From: Vreelandella aquamarina
Lineage (GTDB): Bacteria > Pseudomonadota > Gammaproteobacteria > Pseudomonadales > Halomonadaceae
Reading direction: 5' to 3'
Assembly: GCF_020075495.1 (NCBI RefSeq)
Contig: NZ_JABYQT010000001.1
Coordinates: forward strand, 248,001-312,000
Length of the DNA: 64,000 bases
Shown here: positions 49,027-57,689 of the stretch, one piece after another
Layout of the letters: each line of letters opens with the position of its first letter
Numbering within the stretch: position 1 is the first letter of the stretch
Notes under the pieces: generated by a model
Database searches by the model: none
Told to the model about the DNA's origin: nothing
Seen by the model: the letters and a program-made list of their open reading frames with translations, nothing else
Translations under genes and position numbers: made by a program

Positions 49027-49221
49027 ATGCTGAATAAATATCGTATGAAAGCGCTGTTTCTGGCCATGATCCTTGCGTTCAGCGTGGTAGCGCTAACCGG
49101 CTGTGGTGGTGATGATGCTCCCAACGAAAATGCCCAGCCCGAACCCGAGGAGCCACTGAACACGGGGCCGATGGCCAATGATGACAACAACGGCGTGCCG
49201 CCCACTGAAGATGGCACCTGA
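49027..49221 (+). CDS. Very small acidic lipoprotein, unknown function
   Basis: A 64-residue protein with a hydrophobic signal ending in the lipobox VALTGC. The mature chain of about 37 residues is rich in Asp, Glu, Asn, Pro and Gly, with no recognised fold. AGGAG at 49010-49014 supports the start; GTG 49024 is an alternative by one codon. Similar in composition to the lipoprotein at 48364, but the sequences do not align well, so common origin is not certain. Confidence 0.65.
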   Translation: MLNKYRMKALFLAMILAFSVVALTGCGGDDAPNENAQPEPEEPLNTGPMANDDNNGVPPTEDGT

Positions 49222-49243
49222 TCTCCTGTAAAGGTTCGCATAT

Positions 49244-49281
49244 AAAAAGGCCAAATCAGCGCTTGCTGGTTTGGCCTTTTT
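49244..49281 (+). terminator. Bidirectional terminator
   Basis: A long stem, AAAAAGGCCAAATCAGC / GCTGGTTTGGCCTTTTT, with a 4-base loop (one G-U pair). It serves the lipoprotein gene and the convergent response-regulator gene. Confidence 0.9.
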
Positions 49282-49296
49282 CCTGTGGCTGATTGC

Positions 49297-50697
49297 CTAC
49301 TCTTCGCTGTCTTCAAGTCGGCGATAGAGCGTGCGCCGTGCTATGCCGAGAAGCTCCGCTGTACGGCGCTTGTTTCCGCCAGTTGCTTCCAGCACTTTGC
49401 GTATATAGCGCTTCTCTACCTCTTCAAGGCTGGGCCAGCGCGTGGGCGCTGGAGCTGGAAGGTGGGAGCCTGGCAGTATTTCTCCACTCATCGCGGGCGT
49501 CATTTCTATGCCCGGCTCCTGGTGCGAGTGTTCACGTAGCCGCTCGGGAAGGTCCTGATGCTGTAAAACCCCCTGTTCGCTCAACGTAACCGCCCGCATG
49601 ATGGCATTTTCCAGCTCACGAACGTTGCCGGGGTAGGTGTAGTGAAGCAGGCTGTTGAGCGCATCCGGTTCTATCTGCTCGATCTGCTTGTCCTGCGCCT
49701 CGGCGTGCTTGTCGATGAGCGCGAAAATCAGATGTTCGATATCGCTGCCCCGCTCACGCAGTGGAGGAATGCGTAGCGAAAAGGTTTCCAGGCGATAAAA
49801 CAAGTCGCTTCTGAAGCTTTCCTGTTCGATCTCCTTGTCCAGATTACGGTGCGTGGCGGCGATGATGCGCACATCGACAGGCTCTTCGCGCTCGCCCCCC
49901 ACCGGGCGGATGGTCTTCTCCTGAAGCGCGCGCAGCAGCTTGGCCTGAAGATTGATCGGCATTTCGCCAATCTCGTCCAGAAACAGGCTGCCGCCCTGGG
50001 CGGTTTGAAAAAGCCCCTTGCGCGCTTCGTTGGCACCGGTGAAAGCGCCTTTCACATGGCCAAAAAATTCGCTCTCCATCAAGTCCGCCGGAATGCTGGC
50101 GCAGTTGACGGGGATAAAGGGTGCCTCGTGGCGCGGGCTCTCCTGGTGAATGGCGCGTGCCAGAAGCTCCTTGCCGGTGCCGCTCTCGCCCAGAATCAGA
50201 ATGGGCGCATTGCTCTTGGCCAGGCGCGAAGCATCGTGAAAGAGCGATTGCATGGCATCACTTTTGCCCACGATGCCGTGAAAATGACTAAGCTCGGTAT
50301 CGTGCGAGAGCGACAGGCGCTGGCGTTCCAGAACGCGGAACACAGCCTCGCGGATGGCATCGAGATCAAGCGGTTTGGTCAGGAAGTCGTCAGCGCCCAG
50401 CTTCAGCGCTTCTACCGCCTGGTCGATGGTACCAAACGCTGTAATGACGATAATTCCCAGCTCACTGCCACTCTGGCGCAGCTGTTGCAGCAGCTGAATA
50501 CCGGTCATCCCCGGCAAGCGAACATCGGTAATCATCATCGCAACGGGCGTATGGCTCAATAAGGCAATGGCTTCTTCGGCACTGGGGACGCCTAGCGTTT
50601 GATAGCCCGCATCATGGAGCTCTTCTTCCAGCAATTCGCGTATCGCTGGGTCGTCTTCCACTACCAGTAAAGGTAAGAGGTTTTCCTGATGGGTCAC
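49297..50697 (-). CDS. NtrC-family sigma-54-dependent response regulator
   Basis: Response regulator of 466 residues. The receiver domain has the acidic pair near 15-16 (VVEDDP), phospho-acceptor Asp58 (MMITDVRLPG) and Lys in LTKPLD. The AAA+ domain carries Walker A GESGTGKE, the sigma-54 contact loop GAFTGA, and LFLDEIGEMP. The Fis-type helix-turn-helix is at the C-terminus (NKRRTAELLGIARRTLYRRLED). GTG 50697 has GAGGA about 9 bases before it; a TTG 15 bases earlier overlaps the kinase stop. The partner kinase lies immediately upstream. Targets are unknown; a sigma-54 promoter was not identified nearby. Confidence 0.93.
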   Translation of the reverse strand: MTHQENLLPLLVVEDDPAIRELLEEELHDAGYQTLGVPSAEEAIALLSHTPVAMMITDVRLPGMTGIQLLQQLRQSGSELGIIVITAFGTIDQAVEALKLGADDFLTKPLDLDAIREAVFRVLERQRLSLSHDTELSHFHGIVGKSDAMQSLFHDASRLAKSNAPILILGESGTGKELLARAIHQESPRHEAPFIPVNCASIPADLMESEFFGHVKGAFTGANEARKGLFQTAQGGSLFLDEIGEMPINLQAKLLRALQEKTIRPVGGEREEPVDVRIIAATHRNLDKEIEQESFRSDLFYRLETFSLRIPPLRERGSDIEHLIFALIDKHAEAQDKQIEQIEPDALNSLLHYTYPGNVRELENAIMRAVTLSEQGVLQHQDLPERLREHSHQEPGIEMTPAMSGEILPGSHLPAPAPTRWPSLEEVEKRYIRKVLEATGGNKRRTAELLGIARRTLYRRLEDSEE

Positions 50698-50708
50698 AAA
50701 TGTTGTCC

Positions 50709-52154
50709 TCAAGCGGATGCGGTTTCACTAAGGGGAAGCGTAATCTCGAACCCAGCGCCACCCAGTGCGCTGTTGAATACGCCAATCGTACCGCCGTGGT
50801 CATTGATAATTCGATGTACCATGGAAAGCCCCAGGCCACTGCCTTGGCCCACCGGTTTCGTCGTGAAGAACGGATCGAATACGTGCTGGTGGTTGGCAGC
50901 AGGAATGCCCGGGCCGTTGTCTTCTACCCAAAGCGTCAGTTCATGCTGGTTCTTGCGCGCTCTTACGCGAACGTGGCTGACATTGGGCGCTTGTGCTGCG
51001 TTACGCAGCAAGTTGGTCAATACCTGAACGATCTGCTGCCCATTAGCCATTAAATGGGGGGTAGGCGAGGGAAGATCAACATCCAGCTGGATATTTCGTG
51101 GCTCGAGCTCCTCTTCCACCAGATCGCTTGCACTCTTGACCAGTTGATCCAGCGCCAGTTCGCCCTTTTCGACATTGTGCTGTCGGCCCAATTCCATCAA
51201 TTGCCGCACGATCTCGACGATACGCTCGACCTCACCGCGAATGCGGCCAAGCTTGGCCCGCTCGTCATCGCCGATGACATCACGGCGCGCCAGACGCTGA
51301 GCCTGGCCGTTGATGACCGTCAGCGGGGCGCCGATCTCGTGAGCAACCCCGGCGGCCAGAACGCCAAGTTCGGCCAGTTTCTTGGATTTGCGCAGGCGCT
51401 TTTCCAGCTCGATTTCCCGGCTCTGGCGCGCCTCGATATCGCGATCCTTCTCCGCCATGGCATCCAGCATGCCGTTCAGCCCCGAAGCGAGACGGCGGTA
51501 TTCAGCAGGCCCTTCTACAGTGGCACGCTGGCTGCGGTCGCCATCCTCGACCAGCAGCATCACGTGCAGCAAGCGGTTGAGCGGGCGCTCGATATAGCGC
51601 CTGAACCCCCACCAGATGCTGAACACGATGCCCGCAGCACCAATCACGAACACCAGTACCGCCACCACGCTGATAAAACCGGTGTAGTTCTCGATGCCGG
51701 TATTGAGCCGGTTGACCTGAAGCACGCCGTGAACGGTGCCATCCTGGGTGCGCAGCGGCGTCAGCGCCGAATAGTAGGTCCAGCCTTCCTGCTGACGGTA
51801 ATTGCTGTACAGGTCATCGCGCTCGATCACCTGGCGGATCTCCTCGGCGCTGAAGAGGTCCTTGCCAAGGCCCAGGCCGTAGACTTCACGGCCCTGCAGG
51901 TCGAATACGTAAGCGCCATAGATACGGTGAAACGAAAAGGCCGACTGCAGCGCTTCTTCAAGCGGGGCCGGGCTTTCCCGGGTAACTGCGTAGCTCAATG
52001 ACGTACTCAGCGCTCGGGTGATGATCTCGACTTCGGTCTGCAGTTTGGAGCGGACGTTGTCCTCCAGCGACTTGATGGCCACCAGGCTGAACACCACCAA
52101 CACCACAAACAGCGGCACGATCACGGTAAGAATGATTAAGTTACGAAGTCGCAT
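50709..52154 (-). CDS. Sensor histidine kinase, partner of the NtrC-type regulator
   Basis: Membrane kinase of 481 residues. TM1 is at about 5-27, a periplasmic sensor domain at 28-160, TM2 at about 165-188, then a HAMP linker. The phosphorylated His272 is in AAGVAHEIGAPLTVINGQAQRL. The ATPase domain has the N box LTNLLRNAAQAP, G1 VEDNGPGIP, and G2 GQGSGLGLSMV. The signal is unknown. Its stop lies within the potential TTG start of the response regulator, so the two are co-translated. Confidence 0.93.
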   Translation of the reverse strand: MRLRNLIILTVIVPLFVVLVVFSLVAIKSLEDNVRSKLQTEVEIITRALSTSLSYAVTRESPAPLEEALQSAFSFHRIYGAYVFDLQGREVYGLGLGKDLFSAEEIRQVIERDDLYSNYRQQEGWTYYSALTPLRTQDGTVHGVLQVNRLNTGIENYTGFISVVAVLVFVIGAAGIVFSIWWGFRRYIERPLNRLLHVMLLVEDGDRSQRATVEGPAEYRRLASGLNGMLDAMAEKDRDIEARQSREIELEKRLRKSKKLAELGVLAAGVAHEIGAPLTVINGQAQRLARRDVIGDDERAKLGRIRGEVERIVEIVRQLMELGRQHNVEKGELALDQLVKSASDLVEEELEPRNIQLDVDLPSPTPHLMANGQQIVQVLTNLLRNAAQAPNVSHVRVRARKNQHELTLWVEDNGPGIPAANHQHVFDPFFTTKPVGQGSGLGLSMVHRIINDHGGTIGVFNSALGGAGFEITLPLSETASA

Positions 52155-52214
52155 GCTGCATCCATGGTGGTGTTAAGCATTTCATCAATGAAAAAGCCGT
52201 TATCTAGTCTGTAT

Positions 52215-53378
52215 TCAGGGGTGGTCTGCGGGAAGCAGGCGGTAAAGGCTGCCCTGACTTGCGTCAGTAAGCAAGTAAATGGCCCCGTCCGGGCCTTGGC
52301 GGACATCGCGGATACGGCCTATCTTTCCTTCCAGCAAGCGCTCGGTGTCGATAACCCGGTCGCCATCGAGCACGACGCGCAGAAGCTGTTCGCTGCTCAG
52401 CCCGCCTGCCAGCAGGTTACCTTCCCAGGCGCTGAAAAGCTCGCCGCTGACATCGGCAAGCCCCGAAGGCGCAAAGCGAATTTCGAAATCGTAATGCGGA
52501 TCGATCATGCCAGGCAGCGAGTCGGCACCGAGTGGCTCGTTGGTCGCGTAATCGTTACCCAGCGTTACCTCCGGCCAGCCGTAATTATTGCCGGCTTCGA
52601 TCAGGTTCAGTTCATCGCCGGCCAAGGGTCCGTGTTCCGAGGCCCAGACATCGCCGTTGCGGCGGACTACCAGGCCCTGGATGTTGCGATTGCCCAAGGT
52701 GTAGATCTCATCGAGGGTATCGGCATCATCCACGAAGGGGTTATCGTCTGGCACGCCGCCGGTGTCGGTCAGCCGTACGGTAGAACCCGCATGGTCGTCG
52801 CTTGCCTGGGCGCGAGTGGGGTCCGATCCGCGATCGCCGATACTCATCAGCAGGGTGCCATCGCCAAGCCAGGCAAGGCGTGAGCCGTAATGACGCCCCG
52901 GTCCGGAGGCGCGGTCCTGCTCGAACAGATGCTCCACGTCACCCAGCGCATCATTTTCCCATTTCACTCGGGAAAGCGCACTGCGGCTGCCGTTGGCATC
53001 CGGCTTGCTCCAGGTGAAGTAGATCCAGTCATGTTCGCCGCTGGCATCTCCAAAATCGGGGTGCAGCACGACATCCAGGAGGCCGCCCTGGCCGTGATGA
53101 TTGACCTGGGGCAGGCCCTGTAGAGCCCGTGACTGGCCCTGTCCATCCACCACGTTCAACTGGCCGTTGCGCTCGCTGACCAGATAGCGGCCATCGGGCA
53201 GAAAGGCCACCGCCCAGGGATGTTCAAAACCTTCGGCCACGCGCTCGAGGCTGATGGCCAGGTGTTCGGTTTCGATCACTTCGCCTTGGGCGCTGGCCGT
53301 GCCAATGATCAGGCACAAGGCGGCCGCGCCCGGCATTAGCCGCCGAGAAAACGGGTTTTTTCTATCTGCATCTTGCAT
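52215..53378 (-). CDS. PQQ-dependent sugar dehydrogenase family protein (YliI-like)
   Basis: Periplasmic beta-propeller of 387 residues (GSDH family). A signal peptide ends near TASAQ. LERVAEGFEHPWAVAFLPDGRYLVSERNGQLNVVDG and GGLLDVVLHPDF are family signatures, followed by repeat blades with SIGDRGSDP and NIQGLVVRRNGDVWASEHGPLAGDELNLIEAGNNYGWP. Characterised members (E. coli YliI/Asd) oxidise aldoses with PQQ; PQQ synthesis genes are not in this window. ATG 53378 has GAGGG upstream. It is directly upstream of the kinase on the same strand, 60 bases apart. Confidence 0.88.
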   Translation of the reverse strand: MQDADRKNPFSRRLMPGAAALCLIIGTASAQGEVIETEHLAISLERVAEGFEHPWAVAFLPDGRYLVSERNGQLNVVDGQGQSRALQGLPQVNHHGQGGLLDVVLHPDFGDASGEHDWIYFTWSKPDANGSRSALSRVKWENDALGDVEHLFEQDRASGPGRHYGSRLAWLGDGTLLMSIGDRGSDPTRAQASDDHAGSTVRLTDTGGVPDDNPFVDDADTLDEIYTLGNRNIQGLVVRRNGDVWASEHGPLAGDELNLIEAGNNYGWPEVTLGNDYATNEPLGADSLPGMIDPHYDFEIRFAPSGLADVSGELFSAWEGNLLAGGLSSEQLLRVVLDGDRVIDTERLLEGKIGRIRDVRQGPDGAIYLLTDASQGSLYRLLPADHP

Positions 53379-53470
53379 AAAGAGCCCTCTAGTGAGGTGG
53401 CTGCACATGACGTGCCCAACTCATCAGTCTAGCAGTGACTCTTGGCCTCGGGGCAGGTTCACTTTTAACG

Positions 53471-54346
53471 CTACATGAGCAGCGCCAGAAGCGCCGGAAG
53501 GTATGCAAGCGCCAGCAGCGTCGAGCAGAACACCAGGCTTGCCACATAGGCGGGTTCGCGCTGGGCACGCTGAGCAAACAGGTAGTTGAACACCGCCACC
53601 GGCATGCACATCTGTACGACCAGAATGCTTTGCGCCAGTGGAGGAAGCCCGACCCAGCCGGCAATCAGCCAGGCAGCCGTGGCAGCAAGCGGAACACGTA
53701 CCAGGCTGAACCCAAGCCCCGAGCGCAGGCTTTTTACCTGAATGCTGGCAAGCGAGACGCCAAGCGTGATCAGCATCAAGGGAACCGTGAAGCCGGACAT
53801 CAGGTGCACGGTATTGGCAAGCCACGCCGGCAGCGAGGTGTCGGTCAACAGCAGCACCATGGCCATCGCGATGGCGTAGACCGTGGGCGTTCTAGCCAGG
53901 GTTTTCAGCGGGTTACCCTTGCTGCTGAGCGCGGCCCCGAGCGTGAACTGGAACAGAGAGACGGTCACCATGACCGTGATACCGTAGGCGAACCCCGCGC
54001 TGCCAAACGCATAGAGCACCACCGGCAAGCCCATGTTGCCGGTATTGGGATACATCATGGGCGCCAACAGTACCCGCCAGTTCTGGCGCAGCACTCGCGC
54101 AATCAGAAAGGTGCAGGCGCCCATGGTCAGAATGACCAGGGCGGCGGCCAGCATGGTCTGGCCAAACGTGGCGGCATCGATATCGGCACCGGCGAGCGAG
54201 GCCAGTACCAGCGAGGGCGTGCCAATATTGAAGACCAGCCGGGTCACGAACTCGACAGGAAACGGATGGCCCAGGCGTACCCAGAAAAAACCCAACCCCG
54301 CCCCGGCCAGCACCGGCGCCATCACGGCAAACAGTTCAGCAAGCAT
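53471..54346 (-). CDS. AEC-family (auxin efflux carrier-type) transporter
   Basis: Membrane protein of 291 residues with about ten hydrophobic segments. N-terminal APVLAGAGLGFFWVRLG and FVTRLVFNIGTPSLVLASLAG, central MMYPNTGNMGLPVVLYAFG, and C-terminal ILVVQMCMPVAVFNYLFAQRA are typical of bacterial AEC transporters such as malate or malonate permeases. The substrate is unknown. ATG 54346 is chosen, with AAGGG six bases before it. The upstream DNA carries three AAGGGCTATG copies. The neighbouring LysR gene lies upstream on the same strand. Confidence 0.86.
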   Translation of the reverse strand: MLAELFAVMAPVLAGAGLGFFWVRLGHPFPVEFVTRLVFNIGTPSLVLASLAGADIDAATFGQTMLAAALVILTMGACTFLIARVLRQNWRVLLAPMMYPNTGNMGLPVVLYAFGSAGFAYGITVMVTVSLFQFTLGAALSSKGNPLKTLARTPTVYAIAMAMVLLLTDTSLPAWLANTVHLMSGFTVPLMLITLGVSLASIQVKSLRSGLGFSLVRVPLAATAAWLIAGWVGLPPLAQSILVVQMCMPVAVFNYLFAQRAQREPAYVASLVFCSTLLALAYLPALLALLM

Positions 54347-54347
54347 G

Positions 54348-54391
54348 CATAGCCCTTGTAGACATAGCCCTTGGTGGTAGACATAGCCCTT
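54348..54391 (-). repeat. Three copies of AAGGGCTATG upstream of the AEC transporter gene
   Basis: On the minus strand AAGGGCTATG occurs at 54357-54348, 54372-54363 and 54391-54382. Each looks like a ribosome-binding site with a close ATG, but all three ATGs are out of frame with the gene. Confidence 0.6.
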
Positions 54392-54443
54392 AAAAGGCAT
54401 AGGCCTGGGCAGAAAAGCCGGGCTATTGTCGTTAATTGGCTAG

Positions 54444-55379
54444 CTAACTGGCAAGTGGTTGATCCAGATAGGGGTTAACACCAGGTTGCCACTGCGCCGG
54501 TGTGCTGGCGCGCAGAAAATCCAGCAGTGCATGAACGCGACGCGGCTGATGGCCGTAGGCGTAAAGCAGCGTAACGGGAAGCGGCGGCGGCGCCCATTCG
54601 GGCAAACAGACGATCAGCTCACCGGGATGGTACTGTTCGCGCTGTTGAACCAGCCAGTGCGGCAGCACGCCGATACCCTGGCCGCGAGCAATGGCATCCA
54701 TGTGCAGCAGCGATAGGTCGACCCGCAAGCGCGAGCGTGGGGGATGGAAATCGTAGGCTTCACCTTGGCGGTGGCGCAGTGAGAGTTCCTCCTGCGTAGT
54801 GCTCAGCAAATCCACCCAGGCGTGGTGGCAAAGCTCGCTGGGATGAGCCGGCAGCGGCGTGGTTTCGCCATAGCGCGGGCTGGTGTAAAGGCCGCGCGAA
54901 AGCTCGCCGATTACCTCCTGATTGAGCCCGCAATCGCCCAGCTCGCCAATCCAGACGTGCACGCAGTGGCTATCCGGGGTGGTGGGCAGGGCATCCAGCG
55001 TCTGCAGGGTCAGCTCGATGTTGGGATAGCGGTCGACGAACTCATTGATCAGTGCGCTCGCCCAGCCGCGGGTCAGCGAGGTATGTACCTTGAGCGTCAG
55101 CTGCCCGCAGATATCCTCCTTCAACTCGGCCAGCGCCTCCTGGCTGTTGGCGGCCAGCGCCAGAAGCTCCTTGCAGTAGGTATGAAACAGAAGCCCTGCT
55201 TCGGTTGGGATCAGGCGATTGGCCTGACGACGCAGCAGGGGCTGGTTGAGGCGGTTTTCCAACTGACTGATACGGCGGCTGAGCGTCGACTTGGCAAGCC
55301 CCATCGCCTGAGCACTGCGCGTAAGGCTGCCTGTCGCCATTACATTGGCAAAAGCATTGAGTTCGTCAAAGTCGTACAT
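54444..55379 (-). CDS. LysR-family transcriptional regulator
   Basis: Regulator of 311 residues. N-terminal helix-turn-helix: ANVMATGSLTRSAQAMGLAKSTLSRRISQLENRLNQPLLRRQANRLIPTEAG. Effector domain follows. Divergent from the TonB receptor gene at 55561 and transcribed toward the AEC transporter. The 182-base divergent gap holds Fur-like boxes, so iron control may also reach this regulator. Target genes are not known. ATG 55379 gives the standard LysR N-terminus; the longer frame adds 15 residues without a good site. Confidence 0.9.
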   Translation of the reverse strand: MYDFDELNAFANVMATGSLTRSAQAMGLAKSTLSRRISQLENRLNQPLLRRQANRLIPTEAGLLFHTYCKELLALAANSQEALAELKEDICGQLTLKVHTSLTRGWASALINEFVDRYPNIELTLQTLDALPTTPDSHCVHVWIGELGDCGLNQEVIGELSRGLYTSPRYGETTPLPAHPSELCHHAWVDLLSTTQEELSLRHRQGEAYDFHPPRSRLRVDLSLLHMDAIARGQGIGVLPHWLVQQREQYHPGELIVCLPEWAPPPLPVTLLYAYGHQPRRVHALLDFLRASTPAQWQPGVNPYLDQPLAS

Positions 55380-55425
55380 AAGCAACCGCCGAGGAGGTAA
55401 TGACCACATTATGCCAGCCAACATT

Positions 55426-55444
55426 GCTAATGAAAATAATTGGC
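55426..55444. promoter_or_regulatory. Weak Fur-box-like sequence
   Basis: GCTAATGAAAATAATTGGC matches the 19-base Fur consensus at about 14 positions. It lies between the LysR and TonB receptor genes. Confidence 0.3.
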
Positions 55445-55506
55445 ATTTGAGTTGCAGGTTGGCGAACGGCCTGTCCCACCCAAGACATGAACTAAGTCGT
55501 TAAGAT

Positions 55507-55525
55507 GACAATGCTAATAATTATC
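55507..55525. promoter_or_regulatory. Fur box upstream of TonB receptor 1
   Basis: GACAATGCTAATAATTATC matches the Fur consensus GATAATGATAATCATTATC at 16 of 19 positions, 35 bases before the receptor start. Iron-repressed expression is therefore likely. Confidence 0.7.
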
Positions 55526-55560
55526 ATTCATTTGACGATATTTTGGACAAAGGAAGCGTC

Positions 55561-57519
55561 ATGCCTGGCTCATTCAAACGAACACTACTGGCTACTGCCG
55601 TTGGCTCATTCGCCGCAAGCTCTGCCTTGGCCCAGGAAACCGAAGCATTGAGCAATATGGTCGTCACTGCCTCGGGGTTCGAGCAGCAGGTCAACGATGC
55701 GCCTGCTTCCATTAGCGTGCTTTCCCGCGAGCAGCTTGAGCGGGGGCATTACCAGAACGTAACGGATGCACTGCGTGATGTTCCAGGAGTCACGGTTACC
55801 GGCGGCGGGGCAGGCGACAACGGTCACGACATTTCCATTCGCGGCATGCCTGCCCAGTACACGCTGATTCTTGTCGATGGCCGCCCGCAGAACTCGCGCG
55901 AATCGCGCCCCAACGGCAGCGCGGGCTTCGAGCAGGACTGGTTACCGCCACTGCAGGCCATCGAACGAATCGAAGTCGTGCGTGGCCCCATGTCGACCCT
56001 GTACGGCTCGGATGCCATCGGTGGTGTTATCAATGTGATTACCCGCAAGGTGGCCCAGCAGTGGCACGGTAACGTTCAGCTCGATACGGTGCTGCAGCAA
56101 AGCAGCGATGCCGGAGATAGCCGCCAGGCCAACTTCTACCTGAGCGGCCCGCTGGTAAGCGATACCCTTGGCCTTCAACTGTATGGCCGGGCCTCCCGGC
56201 GCGATGAAGACGATATCATCAACGGGTATGAAGACAAGCAGCTGCAAAGCCTGACGGCGCGCCTGAGTCTGGCGGCGGCGGATAACCACGACGTTACTTT
56301 CGAGGCGGGTATTACCGAACAGGAGCGCCAGTCGCTGGTAGGCCGTTCGGCCCCTGCCGAGGGCTGCAGGGGCGGGTGTGTCGATAGTTTTGACGAGTTT
56401 ACTAACCGGCATATGGCCCTGACCCACAGCGGGCGCTTCGATATCGGTACCACGGAAACCTTCGTGCAGCGTGAGAACAGTGAAAACCGCTCGCGTGATA
56501 TCGAGATCACCAATACCACAGCCAAAACCAGCCTGGTCATGCCGCTTGGCATGCACATGCTGACCCTGGGCGGCAGCTATGAAAGACAATCGCTCGAGGA
56601 CAATACCACCAACCAGATTTCAGATCGCAAGACGCTTGATCAGAATCAGTGGGCGCTGTTCGTCGAAGATGAGTGGATGCTGACCGACACCTGGACGCTT
56701 ACCGGCGGTATTCGACTGGATGAATCGGACAAGTACAGCAGCCACGTCAGCCCCCGGCTCTACAGCGTGTGGAACTTGACGCCGGACTGGACATTGAAGG
56801 GCGGTGTATCGACCGGGTATCGCTCGCCCAATATCCGTGAAACGGCACCGGACTGGGGGCAGATCAGCCGAGGGGGCAACGTGTACGGCAACCCGGACCT
56901 AAAGCCGGAAACCTCGCTCAACAAGGAATTGGCCCTCTATTATGGTAACGAGGATGGTGTTAACGGCAGCCTGACGGTCTTCCACAACGATTTCGACGAC
57001 AAGATCACTCGTGTTGCCTGCCCGATCGCCATTTGTGATGCCGGAGCCAACGAGTACGGCAGCGACCCGACATACCGTATCAACGTCGATGAAGCCGTTA
57101 CCCGGGGTGTCGAGGTCAGTCTGTCTGCGCCGCTCAATGCCTCGCTTGACTTGACCGGCAGCTACACCTTCACCGATTCCGAGCAGAAAAGCGGCGAGTA
57201 TGCAGGCAGCCCATTGACACAATTGCCGCGCCATCAGGTGTCGGCATCGCTTGATTGGCAGGTCTCTAATCGGCTAAGCCAGTGGACCAAGGTGACGTAC
57301 CGGGGCAAGGAGAGCCAGCCGGTCACGGGGCCATCCGCCAACTCTATTACCGCACCATCTTATACCTTTGTAGACACGGGGCTTGGCTATCAGCTCAATG
57401 ACAATACGCAGCTTAAGGCCGGTATCTATAACCTGCTGGATGAAGAGATTACCTACGATGAGTACGGCTATGTCGAAGATGGCCGCCGCGTGTGGCTGGG
57501 CTTGAGCGTCGATTTCTGA
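55561..57519 (+). CDS. TonB-dependent siderophore receptor, CirA-like (receptor 1)
   Basis: Outer-membrane receptor of 652 residues. Signal peptide ends near SALAQ. The TonB-box region (ALSNMVVTAS) leads into a plug domain (DAPASISVLSREQLE, VSIRGMPAQYTLILVDGRP-type, ERIEVVRGPMSTLYGSDAIGGVINVITRK), then the 22-stranded barrel with GNPDLKPETSLNKELALYYGNEDG and a terminal aromatic residue (VWLGLSVDF). The pattern closely resembles CirA, which imports catechol siderophores and linear breakdown products. A terminator follows at 57580. Convergent with a related receptor. Confidence 0.9.
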   Translation: MPGSFKRTLLATAVGSFAASSALAQETEALSNMVVTASGFEQQVNDAPASISVLSREQLERGHYQNVTDALRDVPGVTVTGGGAGDNGHDISIRGMPAQYTLILVDGRPQNSRESRPNGSAGFEQDWLPPLQAIERIEVVRGPMSTLYGSDAIGGVINVITRKVAQQWHGNVQLDTVLQQSSDAGDSRQANFYLSGPLVSDTLGLQLYGRASRRDEDDIINGYEDKQLQSLTARLSLAAADNHDVTFEAGITEQERQSLVGRSAPAEGCRGGCVDSFDEFTNRHMALTHSGRFDIGTTETFVQRENSENRSRDIEITNTTAKTSLVMPLGMHMLTLGGSYERQSLEDNTTNQISDRKTLDQNQWALFVEDEWMLTDTWTLTGGIRLDESDKYSSHVSPRLYSVWNLTPDWTLKGGVSTGYRSPNIRETAPDWGQISRGGNVYGNPDLKPETSLNKELALYYGNEDGVNGSLTVFHNDFDDKITRVACPIAICDAGANEYGSDPTYRINVDEAVTRGVEVSLSAPLNASLDLTGSYTFTDSEQKSGEYAGSPLTQLPRHQVSASLDWQVSNRLSQWTKVTYRGKESQPVTGPSANSITAPSYTFVDTGLGYQLNDNTQLKAGIYNLLDEEITYDEYGYVEDGRRVWLGLSVDF

Positions 57520-57579
57520 CCCGCACGTGCTGTCCTGGGGTCTTTATCCTGGGCGTCTCAGCTCACATGATCGCGATGT

Positions 57580-57603
57580 AACGGCCACTTTGGGTGGCCG
57601 TTT
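57580..57603 (+). terminator. Terminator after TonB receptor 1
   Basis: Stem AACGGCCAC / GTGGCCGTT with a 5-base loop and a short T-run. Confidence 0.75.
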
Positions 57604-57625
57604 CTTGCTGTCAAATCAGCGATAC

Positions 57626-57651
57626 AAAAAAGCCCTGGTAAATACCAGGGC
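57626..57651 (-). terminator. Terminator after TonB receptor 2
   Basis: Stem GCCCTGGTA / TACCAGGGC. On the minus strand six T follow, about 39 bases after the receptor stop. Confidence 0.82.
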
Positions 57652-57689
57652 CAACAAGGTGTATCGAAGCAGTAGCGAGCGAGGAGTGG

